From: Ktedonobacterales bacterium
GTDB lineage: Bacteria > Chloroflexota > Ktedonobacteria > Ktedonobacterales > JADMIN01
Reading direction: 5' to 3'
DNA length: 22,435 nucleotides
Assembly: GCA_025935235.1 (NCBI GenBank)
Contig: JAICVT010000022.1
Location: 1 to 22,435, forward strand
Position 1 is the stretch's first letter; the number at the start of each line of letters is the position of its first letter. The notes under the pieces are model-generated. The model ran no database searches. It was given only the letters and a program-made list of their open reading frames with translations, and was not told where the DNA came from. This document shows positions 1-8,669 of this stretch, piece after piece. Made by a program: the position numbers and the translations under genes.

Positions 1-1100
1 AGCTCGGTGGCCAGCGAGAAGGTGGAGACGCGCCCGCCGGTGGACCCGCCAATCGAGAAGCGCTCGTCGCCGCCCGGCCAGTTCTCCGCGCCGTGCGCGT
101 AGGCGCCGAGCAGCGTCACCTCGCGGTTCCAGATCGGGCTGAGGTCGAGCCGTGTCCAGTGGAGCGAGCGCGCCGCCAGCACGACCACGCCGCCCTCGCG
201 CGCCCAGGTCAGCGCCTGCCGCAGCGAATGCTCCGTGCCGAGCGTGTCATACACCACATCGAAGCCGCCGACCACCAGCTCCGCGCCGATCTGGCCACGA
301 AAGAGCTTCGCGCTGGTCATGCGCGCCACCGCCGCCACGCCATCCTCTGGATAGAGGATGCGCGAGGCGCCCATGCGGGTAGCGACCTCGACCTGATAGC
401 TCTGCTCTGGCGCGACGGTGATGTTGAGCATCGGCGCCAGCACGCGCAGCGCCTGCGTGATGAGCAGCCCATGCGTCTCGGCGCCCAGAACCAGCGCCTG
501 ATCGTCCACGCGTGGCTGGTAGCGCAGAGCGGCGTGCAGCGCGGCGGCGGTCGGCTCCAGCAGCGCCGCCTGCTCCGGCTGCATGCCATCTGGCGTCAGA
601 AAGAGCTGGCGCTCGTGGACGACCATCTCGTCGCCCCAGCCACCACCCACCTGCTGCGGCCCCGGCAGATAGCGATTCTCGCAGAGCGCGTAGACGCCCA
701 TCGCGCAGTGGCGGCAGGGTGGCTCGATCTCGCGCGTGGCGCAGCACTGGCCGCTCTGATAGGCCACCCGGTCGCCTACCCGCAAGAAGCGCGTGTCAGG
801 GCCGACCTCGATCACCTCGCCGATCACCTCGCGCCCCAGATAGATGCGGTGTGTCTGCGGCGCCGCGGTCGGCGCCAGCCCGGCGGACATCGCCGTGATC
901 GTCTGCCGCACTTCATCCAGCGCCATGCCCGCCATGATGTTGCGGACGCGCACCCAGCGGCCATCGGGGAGCGGCGGAGGTGGCATGTGGCGCACCCGCA
1001 GCGGCGCGACCGGGCTGAAGTAGATGCGGCGCGAGGCGCTGCCCAGGGTTCGCACGCTCAAGGCCCGCGCGGGATTCAGGTCGAGATAGGCGCTATACAT
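1..1100 (-). CDS. Medium-chain (MDR/zinc-type) alcohol dehydrogenase-like protein, 3' end cut by window edge
   Basis: The frame is open from an ATG at 1100 to the window edge, about 366 codons. GGAG lies 10 bases upstream of the ATG. Recognisable MDR features are GREVIGEV (about residues 89-96), a cysteine lobe with C129-x2-C132-x7-C140 plus C119/C120, the ALLEPTAAALHA stretch that opens the cofactor domain, and a Rossmann-like VLGAETHGLL (203-213). In this family the lobe cysteines bind structural zinc, and the reaction is NAD(P)-dependent oxidation of an alcohol or polyol. Three usual residues are changed. The GHE histidine is Arg90, the catalytic cysteine of the CGxD motif is absent around residues 55-63, and the middle glycine of GxGxxG is Glu208. 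The substrate cannot be predicted, and a classical zinc ADH mechanism is doubtful. The fold assignment is secure and the function is not. The missing C-terminus lies beyond the window. Confidence 0.85.
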   Translation of the reverse strand, partial: MYSAYLDLNPARALSVRTLGSASRRIYFSPVAPLRVRHMPPPPLPDGRWVRVRNIMAGMALDEVRQTITAMSAGLAPTAAPQTHRIYLGREVIGEVIEVGPDTRFLRVGDRVAYQSGQCCATREIEPPCRHCAMGVYALCENRYLPGPQQVGGGWGDEMVVHERQLFLTPDGMQPEQAALLEPTAAALHAALRYQPRVDDQALVLGAETHGLLITQALRVLAPMLNITVAPEQSYQVEVATRMGASRILYPEDGVAAVARMTSAKLFRGQIGAELVVGGFDVVYDTLGTEHSLRQALTWAREGGVVVLAARSLHWTRLDLSPIWNREVTLLGAYAHGAENWPGGDERFSIGGSTGGRVSTFSLATE

Positions 1101-1172
1101 GCGGCGGAGACTCCTGCGTGCTGTACAAGGTGACGATGTCGAGTATAGCGCCCGCACGCCGCCAGCGCAACG

Positions 1173-1213
1173 CGCCCACCCCCAAGCCCCTCCCCCGCTG
1201 CGCGGGAGAGGGG
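1173..1213 (+). repeat. Dispersed palindromic G/C repeat, copy 1
   Basis: A C-rich run followed by a hairpin, CCCCTCCCCCGC-TGC-GCGGGAGAGGGG, with one mismatch. It is the same element as copies at 1278-1322 (opposite orientation), 7925-7960 and 18821-18865. It lies between the start of the dehydrogenase gene and groES. Such REP-like elements are non-coding; short reading frames crossing it translate into Pro/Gly/Arg-rich strings and should not be called genes. Confidence 0.75.
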
Positions 1214-1277
1214 AGCTACGGGCGTTCTCATGAATTGTCGCGCCGTGGCTAACCGCATGCCCCCAGCGGAAACAAAA

Positions 1278-1322
1278 GCCCCTCTGCCGCCGCAGCGGGG
1301 GAGGGGGTGGGGTTGGGGGCGC
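1278..1322 (-). repeat. Dispersed palindromic G/C repeat, copy 2, with G-quadruplex motif
   Basis: This copy is inverted relative to the one at 1173-1213, with a 64-base spacer, so the two make a pair facing each other. Its plus strand carries four G-runs at 1297-1301, 1303-1307, 1309-1312 and 1315-1319, separated by 1 or 2 bases, which is a textbook intramolecular G-quadruplex pattern. It ends a few bases before the putative groESL promoter. Confidence 0.75.
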
Positions 1323-1327
1323 TCGTG

Positions 1328-1390
1328 TTAACGCTTCTCTTACACTCCTCCTACGATCCTCTAACATCCTGTCTACACACCTCTAACGGC
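1328..1390 (+). promoter_or_regulatory. Candidate groESL promoter region with TA steps at about 11-base spacing
   Basis: TTAACG (1328-1333), an 18-base spacer and TACGAT (1352-1357) give a 4/6 plus 4/6 match to a housekeeping promoter. An overlapping alternative is CTTACA (1339-1344), 17 bases, TAACAT (1362-1367). The stretch is pyrimidine-rich, with TA steps at 1329, 1341, 1352, 1362, 1374 and 1384, a mean spacing of 11 bases. I saw neither the CIRCE inverted repeat (HrcA target) nor a HAIR element (HspR target) here. The rest of the 457-base gap before groES holds only the two repeats and the leader hairpin. Confidence 0.4.
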
Positions 1391-1435
1391 TGGTGGGCGA
1401 TACTCACCTACAGAACGCCGATGCGCCAGCCCACG

Positions 1436-1453
1436 CCGGGCGCGAATGCCCGG
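1436..1453 (+). other. Hairpin in groES leader
   Basis: CCGGGC (1436-1441), a six-base loop and GCCCGG (1448-1453) form a perfect six-pair stem about 105 bases before the groES start. It would lie in the 5' untranslated region if transcription starts near 1364. The function is unknown; it might be a leader structure affecting stability or translation. Confidence 0.35.
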
Positions 1454-1557
1454 ACGCGGCAAGCGAATCGGCGCGTGTAGTGAGAAAAGCGAACGCAAGG
1501 CGCCCTACAGGCAGGTCCGAGCCACTGCAAGCGTAGCGCTTCAGGAGGAGAATACCC

Positions 1558-1863
1558 GTGGCTGCGAAGCTCCAACCCATCGCTGATCGTGTGGTCGTCA
1601 AGCCCGTGCAGAAGGAAGAGATGACCAAGTCCGGTCTCATCATCCCCGATACCGCGAAGGAAAAGCCCCAGGAGGGCGAGGTCATCGCGGTGGGCGTCGG
1701 CAAGCTGCTGGACAATGGCAAGCGCGCCGAGATGGAGGTCAAGGTCGGCGACCGCGTCCTCTTCGCCAAGTACGGCGGCACGGAGTTCAAGTTGGATGGC
1801 GATGAACTGCTCGTGCTGCGCGAGTCCGACATCCTCGCCGTGATCAATCACTCCGAGAAGTAG
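1558..1863 (+). CDS. groES: Co-chaperonin GroES (Hsp10)
   Basis: A 101-residue protein starting at GTG 1558, with AGGAGG at 1543-1548. GroES forms the heptameric lid of the GroEL chamber in the cytoplasm and helps fold proteins with ATP. The N-terminus (LQPIADRVVVKP), the mobile-loop region with TKSGLIIPD (about residues 23-31), the EGEVIAVG stretch and the VGDRVLFAKYGGTEFKLDG core are all typical, and the length is normal. groEL follows 49 bases downstream on the same strand, the usual groESL operon. The start is well supported by the strong ribosome site. No CIRCE element was seen upstream, so the control of heat induction is unclear. Confidence 0.98.
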   Translation: MAAKLQPIADRVVVKPVQKEEMTKSGLIIPDTAKEKPQEGEVIAVGVGKLLDNGKRAEMEVKVGDRVLFAKYGGTEFKLDGDELLVLRESDILAVINHSEK

Positions 1864-1912
1864 TCCAGACGGCTACCAGACAGCCTCAACACGCATAGGA
1901 GAGTACACGCAC

Positions 1913-3538
<1,626 letters not shown>

Positions 3539-3573
3539 GCCAACCACCTTCCCAGGTAGCTCAGGCGACCACA

Positions 3574-3602
3574 GGGGGCGCGTCCATTGCGGGCGCGCCC
3601 TC
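3574..3602 (+). terminator. Putative groESL terminator hairpin
   Basis: GGGGGCGCG (3574-3582) pairs with CGCGCCCTC (3594-3602), nine pairs including one G-T, around an 11-base loop, 36 bases after the groEL stop codon. There is no clear T-run behind it, so termination efficiency is uncertain. Confidence 0.5.
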
Positions 3603-3625
3603 TCGCTGTGTCTGCCACGCCGTAG

Positions 3626-3654
3626 TTGACAGCCTGCCGGAAACAGGCTACCGT
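3626..3654 (+). promoter_or_regulatory. Candidate promoter of the PHP-domain gene with spacer palindrome
   Basis: A perfect TTGACA (3626-3631), a 17-base spacer and TACCGT (3649-3654, 3/6). An inverted repeat, AGCCTG (3631-3636) and CAGGCT (3644-3649), fills the spacer and could be an operator. The start codon at 3759 is about 98 bases downstream of the expected transcription start. Confidence 0.4.
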
Positions 3655-3662
3655 GCGTGACA

Positions 3663-3692
3663 CGATCCGCATGCGATCCGCATGCGATCCGC
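3663..3692 (+). repeat. 11-base tandem repeat in PHP gene leader
   Basis: The unit CGATCCGCATG occurs at 3663-3673 and 3674-3684, and its first eight bases again at 3685-3692. Each junction holds the self-complementary octamer CGCATGCG. GCCTCTGT also recurs nearby (3701 and 3719). The repeat lies in the untranslated leader of the PHP gene. Confidence 0.7.
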
Positions 3693-3758
3693 TCGCGGTT
3701 CGCCTCTGTCGCGTCTCTTGCCTCTGTTGGCTCACTGCGCCTGAAAGGATACGCCCCT

Positions 3759-4611
3759 ATGCCTTTGATAGATGGCCTCGCGCTGGCTGCGGACGCCGCC
3801 ATTGACCTCCAGATGCACACCACCTTCAGCGATGGCGAGTGGGCGCCGGAGGAGCTGATCGAGTACCTCCAGCGCGAGGGGTTCGCGCTGGCCGCCATCA
3901 CCGATCACGAGGGCGTCGCCGCCGCCGCTACGCTCCAGCGCGTGGCCCAGGCGAAGGGCTTTCCGCTGCTGGTGGCGGCGGAGCTGACCGCCGCGTGGCG
4001 CGGCCAGCCCACCGACATGCTCGGCTTCGGCTTCGATCCCGCGCATCCCGCGCTGCGGGCCGTCGCGGAGGACATCACGCGCCGCCAGGTGCGAGAACAC
4101 GCGCCAGGTGTGGGAGTACGTGCGCGCGCAGGGCCGCTCAATGCCCGCTGAGAGCGAACTAGAGCGCATCCTGGCGCAGCCAGGCGCGAAACAGCCGCAC
4201 AGCCTCTTTGCCGCGGTGGTCGGCATCATGGGCGGCGATGAGGCGGCGGACCGCGCGATGACCGACGGCGGATTCGTCCTGGCGAACGCCGACATCGCCG
4301 AGGTGGTCGCGGCGACGCATCAGAGCGGCGGCGTCTGCCTGATCGCTCACCCCGGCCGCGGCGGCGAGTACCTCATCTACACCCCGTCCCTGCTGGATGA
4401 CCTGCGCGCCGAGGTTCCAATTGATGGCTTCGAGGTCTACTATCCGCTGCACACTGCCGAGCAGATGGTCATGTTGGCAGAGTATGCGGCGGCGCATGGA
4501 CTGCTGACCAGCGCCGGTTCCGACTCGCATAGCGCGCAGAAGCCGCCAATCAGGTATCGCGCCGAGCAGGCGCGCGCCCTGCTGGAGCGCCTCGGCGTGC
4601 GGGTGGCGTAG
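3759..4611 (+). pseudogene. PHP-domain phosphoesterase (YciV/RNase AM-like), single-base frameshift
   Basis: Two frames together encode one continuous PHP protein of about 283 residues. ATG 3759 (GAAAGG upstream) reads through DLQMHTTFSDG (16-26) and ITDH (47-50) to a point near 4092. One extra base in the context GTG-C-GAG moves the rest into another frame, which continues as ENTRQVWEYV to HPGRGG (His197) and GSDSH (253-257) and stops at 4611. PHP proteins of this group are metal-dependent phosphatases or 5'-3' exoribonucleases acting on nucleoside bisphosphates or short RNAs. Deleting C4092 restores the whole protein, so this may be a sequencing error or a recent mutation. The first ligand of the usual HxH is Gln18, and the position usually holding the His after the GxE motif reads TDM (85-87). 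It follows groEL but appears to have its own promoter. Confidence 0.8.
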
Positions 4612-4656
4612 GCGATCCGTAGATAGCGGCGCGCAGCGGCGCGCGCAAACCCGCCA

Positions 4657-4721
4657 GGCGATTGTGCGTACTCGTGATAGAAGATGAATGTCGTCCGCCA
4701 CGACGCGGCGAAACAATCGCC
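4657..4721 (+). other. Nested inverted repeats upstream of 7-TM gene (possible structured leader)
   Basis: GGCGATTGT (4657-4665) and ACAATCGCC (4713-4721) are a perfect nine-base inverted repeat. Inside it GTCGT (4690-4694) and ACGAC (4700-4704) form a second stem. The element lies 64 bases before the start of the membrane protein gene at 4786. A tandem TCGCGTGTC repeat (4733-4741, 4742-4750) follows. No known riboswitch was recognised. Confidence 0.4.
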
Positions 4722-4785
4722 ACGCCGATGATTCGCGTGTCTCGCGTGTCTATTGAGTCTCTCCGCGAGCGTCTGGAGGTTCACG

Positions 4786-5562
4786 ATGCGTACCGCGAAT
4801 TGGAGTCCCTATACGGGGAGCGGCTCCATCATCCTGGCGGTTGTCTTGCTGGTTGTCACAGGGCTGCTGGCCTACTTCGCGCTGCGGCTGCGGCGCCCTG
4901 TCGCGGTCAGGCGGCCAGGAGCGCTTGGCGCCGTTCTGCTCATCGTCATCTGGCTGCTGTCCGTGACCACGTTTCTGGTGGCGATCACGGTCTATGTGAG
5001 CGCGCTCACCCAACAAATCGGGCAAGTCACCGGCCCAGCGGATCCCATCACGCCCGTGACGTTTGCCTCGGGCCTGTTTGCCTTCTTCGCCATCGTCTTC
5101 CTGACGCAGCGGAGCGGTTTCTGGGTCGCACTTGGCAGCGCGATTGTCGGGGCCATCGTCGGGCCGATGATTTTCGAGCTGCCCTTCGATCTCATCGTGA
5201 TGGGGCGCACTTTCCCTCCGCAGCCCGCAGCGGTGTATACCCTGCTCTTCTTCTTGCCGCTCTTTCTGATCGAGATCTCTAGCTTTGCGCTGCTCACGCT
5301 CTCGCCGATGATGATCCTCTCGCGATCAACGCTGTTCCTGTTGGCGGGCATGTTCTTCATCTTCGCGGTGTGGGCGATGTTCGGCTTCGCGTACCCGTCA
5401 GCGCCCCTGCCGACCGCATTCAACATGCTCTCGAAGGTGGTGGCGTTTGCGGTGTCCATCTCGCTCTTCTTGCCTGAGGGCAGCTTGGCGGGCGTGGGCG
5501 GCCTCTTCCGGAGAGAAGCGGTTACGGCTGCGCACGCGCCAGAGACAGCGGGCCTGATGTGA
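4786..5562 (+). CDS. Seven-segment integral membrane protein, unknown function
   Basis: A 258-residue protein from ATG 4786, which has TGGAGG at 4774-4779, six bases upstream. The in-frame TTG at 4753 has no ribosome site. Hydrophobic segments are visible near residues 15-35, 46-70, 88-104, 110-131, 147-172, 179-201 and 213-231, giving about seven transmembrane helices and a short hydrophilic C-terminal tail. I see no catalytic or binding motif and do not recognise the family. It appears to be a single-gene unit: the PHP gene ends 174 bases upstream, and a strong hairpin follows 18 bases after the stop. The next gene is convergent, so context gives no clear clue to function. Confidence 0.85.
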   Translation: MRTANWSPYTGSGSIILAVVLLVVTGLLAYFALRLRRPVAVRRPGALGAVLLIVIWLLSVTTFLVAITVYVSALTQQIGQVTGPADPITPVTFASGLFAFFAIVFLTQRSGFWVALGSAIVGAIVGPMIFELPFDLIVMGRTFPPQPAAVYTLLFFLPLFLIEISSFALLTLSPMMILSRSTLFLLAGMFFIFAVWAMFGFAYPSAPLPTAFNMLSKVVAFAVSISLFLPEGSLAGVGGLFRREAVTAAHAPETAGLM

Positions 5563-5580
5563 TGCGCGCATAGCAGGTAG

Positions 5581-5616
5581 AACGACGGGCGCTGGTTTCA
5601 GCCAGCGCCCGTCGTT
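5581..5616. terminator. Bidirectional terminator, 15-pair perfect stem
   Basis: AACGACGGGCGCTGG (5581-5595), a six-base loop and CCAGCGCCCGTCGTT (5602-5616) form a perfect stem. It sits in the 73-base gap between the converging 7-TM and kinase genes. The stem starts with AA and ends with TT, so either strand gives a hairpin followed by T residues, as expected for a shared terminator. Confidence 0.85.
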
Positions 5617-5635
5617 GCTTGGTCGAGGATGTCGC

Positions 5636-7693
5636 TCAGTCCAGGATGTTGTAGACCGAGAGCGCGCCCGCCACCAGCACATTCACGCCGAAGACAGTAT
5701 AAGCGATCACCGCCAGCGTCTGATTGCCGGGCGAGCCGATGAAGATCGTCGCGCCCCACAGCGCCACCAGATGCACCAGCACGCTGAAGAAGAAGAGTCC
5801 CGTCCCCTGCATGGCGCGGCGCACCGAGCCGAGCCGCCCGCGCCGGTAGACTGGGCGGTTGAGCGCCTGCCCGCCATAGAGCGAGAGCGCCGCAACGATC
5901 ACCAGCCAGCCGATTACCAGCTTGAGCAGCAGCGCGGTGGGGATGCCGCTATTGATGACGCTGATGATGCCCGTCGTCAGCGCCGCCGCGCCCCACAGCG
6001 TCTCGATAGCCGAGACCGCCAGCATCCACTTGCCGAAACCGGTAATCGCCACGGTTCCGGTGTGGATCCACGAGCGCGGGTCCACCATTGGCGCGGCGGG
6101 CGCGGCCGAGGGCGACACCGCCGCCTGCTTGGCAGAGACGCGCTTCTGCTTGCCCGACTTTTCCTTCTCGGCCAGCGCCACTCCTGCCGCCGCGCCCGCC
6201 ACGGCCGGAGTCACCGCCGTTGCGCCACGCTCGCCGACGGCCTTGTATTGCAACACGGGATGCTTTTCGGCGGCTGTCGCCACCAATGGCTGCACTGCCG
6301 CTCCAGCCTTCGCCGAGGCGGCGGGCGGGATCGCGGGCGGTGGCGGCACGATGGGATGCTTGCCGCTGCTGCGCCCGGCGCCGCCCGGCAACGCGTCTCG
6401 CAAGGTGCGGCGTAGTGCTGTATCGGTCGAGACAGCAGGCGCTGAGGGGGCTTGCCGCCCCAGCGCTGCGCCTGCCGCCCCAGCCGCGATGCCCGCCGCC
6501 GCTGCGCCCGCCGCCGCCATCGGCGCGACCTGCGCTGCCGCATGTTTCGCCGTGCGCGGATCAGCCAGCGCGGCGGGCGCGACCGAGGGCGCTGGAGCTT
6601 GTGGCGGCGCTGCCTTGAGTGGCGCGCGTTGTCCCGCCTGCTGCGCTGTCTGCTGCCCGGCTTGCTGCTTGCCCGCCGTCAGCATCGCCACCACCGATGG
6701 ACGATGGTTTTGTGGCGGCGGTGGCGGCGCGGCCTGACGCTTGCCGCTCGCCTGATCCACCTTGGGCGGCGCGACAGGCGGCATCGTCATCGTCGAGCCA
6801 GCGCTGGTCGCCGCGATAAACTGTCCGAGCGCGTCACGCAGATCGCGCTCCAGCTCGGCAGCGGACTGCTGCCGCTTGGAGGGTGATAGCTCCAGCGCCT
6901 TGAGGATGACCGCCTCGGTGGCGCGCGTGATCCTGGGGTTGAGCTTGCGCGGATCGTCAAGCGTAGCGCCGTGCGTCACCCCTGTCTGCGCCAGTAGCCG
7001 CGCGGGCGCCTCGGCGGGGTCACGTCCCGTCAGGCAGGCGTAGAGCGTGGCGCCCAGCCCGTAAATGTCGGTGCGGGCGTCGGTGCGCCCCTTGGCCATA
7101 TATTGCTCTGGCGGGGCGAAGCCGGGCGAGACGCCCTGCGCCGCCACCTGCGTCGCCGAGGCGCCCGCCTGCCCCTGTTGGAGCTTGGCCAGCCCGAAAT
7201 CTATCAGTATCGGGCGATCATCAGGCGCGATCTTAATGTTTGCTGGCTTGATATCCCTGTGGATGATGGGCTTCGTCAGAGTGTGCAACTGCGAGAGCGC
7301 GCCACAGATCGCAATCGCCCAGCGCAGCACATGCCCCTCATCGAGCGGGCGCCGATGCTGGGTCAGGCTCTCATTGAGTAACTCTTCGAGGTCTTTACCG
7401 TCAACGAAGTCCATCACAAAGTAGATGCGCCTGTTGGCCAGAAAGACGTAATACCCCTTTGGGATGTTGGGGTGTGAGTGCGTAATCAGCAGATCGGCTT
7501 CCAGCTTGAACTGCTCTTGCACACCCTTATCGGGATCGGTCACTTCCTTGATCGCGCGCTCGACATTGTGCATCGTGTCAAGCGCTTTGTAAACGCTGGC
7601 GTAACCACCACTCCCAATCAGCTTTTCGATGCGATAGCGGCCATCCAGCAGGACGCCACGCGCGAGTGTCTCCTGTGGGGTTGGTTGTGGCAC
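5636..7693 (-). CDS. Transmembrane Ser/Thr protein kinase (PknB/Hanks type)
   Basis: A 685-residue protein from GTG 7693, with AAGGAG six bases upstream. The kinase domain covers roughly residues 20-290: glycine loop GSGGYASVYKA (27-37), Lys49 in AIKEV, catalytic HRDIKPANI (145-153), DFGLAK (165-170) and TDIYGLGATLY (208-218). All catalytic residues are present, so it should phosphorylate Ser/Thr in the cytoplasm. The usual APE motif reads APPEQ (193-197), a form also seen in bacterial kinases. Residues 290-530 are an Ala/Pro/Gln-rich, low-complexity linker. The last 150 residues hold four hydrophobic segments, so the protein is tethered to the membrane by its C-terminus, with no obvious extracellular sensor domain such as PASTA. 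A candidate promoter lies at 7800-7829. Substrates are unknown. Confidence 0.95.
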   Translation of the reverse strand: MPQPTPQETLARGVLLDGRYRIEKLIGSGGYASVYKALDTMHNVERAIKEVTDPDKGVQEQFKLEADLLITHSHPNIPKGYYVFLANRRIYFVMDFVDGKDLEELLNESLTQHRRPLDEGHVLRWAIAICGALSQLHTLTKPIIHRDIKPANIKIAPDDRPILIDFGLAKLQQGQAGASATQVAAQGVSPGFAPPEQYMAKGRTDARTDIYGLGATLYACLTGRDPAEAPARLLAQTGVTHGATLDDPRKLNPRITRATEAVILKALELSPSKRQQSAAELERDLRDALGQFIAATSAGSTMTMPPVAPPKVDQASGKRQAAPPPPPQNHRPSVVAMLTAGKQQAGQQTAQQAGQRAPLKAAPPQAPAPSVAPAALADPRTAKHAAAQVAPMAAAGAAAAGIAAGAAGAALGRQAPSAPAVSTDTALRRTLRDALPGGAGRSSGKHPIVPPPPAIPPAASAKAGAAVQPLVATAAEKHPVLQYKAVGERGATAVTPAVAGAAAGVALAEKEKSGKQKRVSAKQAAVSPSAAPAAPMVDPRSWIHTGTVAITGFGKWMLAVSAIETLWGAAALTTGIISVINSGIPTALLLKLVIGWLVIVAALSLYGGQALNRPVYRRGRLGSVRRAMQGTGLFFFSVLVHLVALWGATIFIGSPGNQTLAVIAYTVFGVNVLVAGALSVYNILD

Positions 7694-7799
7694 GTCGCGC
7701 TCCTTCCCTCGCTGGTTATCCGCTGGCTATCGCGCGCGTCGTGCGGAGGCAAAAAAACGCGCGCAACTGAGGCTTGATGCCTGGTGGCTGACGTGAGTA

Positions 7800-7829
7800 A
7801 GCATAACCCCCATACAGGCGCGCAGTCAA
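7800..7829 (-). promoter_or_regulatory. Candidate promoter of the Ser/Thr kinase gene
   Basis: Read on the minus strand: TTGACT (7824-7829), an 18-base spacer and TATGCT (7800-7805), 5/6 and 4/6 matches. The expected start near 7793 gives a leader of about 100 bases before GTG 7693. That leader holds a small AGGC/GCCT hairpin and a run of seven T's (A's on the plus strand at about 7751-7757). The rest of the 268-base gap contains only a dispersed repeat. Confidence 0.5.
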
Positions 7830-7924
7830 CGCACCCATCCCATACACCCCAGAAATACTGCCTGAGAGCAGGACATCCGGGCGGGTCGAGGCTCTCCTCG
7901 CGCTCGCTCGCTTGCCATCCGGCT

Positions 7925-7960
7925 CCCCCTCTCCCACGGGGAGAGGGGGTTGGGGGCGAG
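7925..7960 (-). repeat. Dispersed palindromic G/C repeat, copy 3
   Basis: CCCCCTCTCCC (7925-7935), loop ACG and GGGAGAGGGGG (7939-7949) form a perfect 11-pair stem, followed by the TTGGGGGCG tail shared with the other copies. It lies directly beyond the livF stop (7962) and may act as, or near, the transcription end of the liv operon. Confidence 0.75.
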
Positions 7961-7961
7961 G

Positions 7962-8666
<705 letters not shown>

Positions 8667-8669
8667 AGA

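Noticed and set aside
1076..1258. 60-codon minus frame containing PLSRAAGEGLGGG
   Set aside because: This string is the translation of the palindromic repeat, not a gene.
1323..1557. CIRCE or HAIR heat-shock operator before groES
   Set aside because: Searched by eye for TTAGCACTC-N9-GAGTGCTAA and for the ACTCAAG-type repeat; neither is present.
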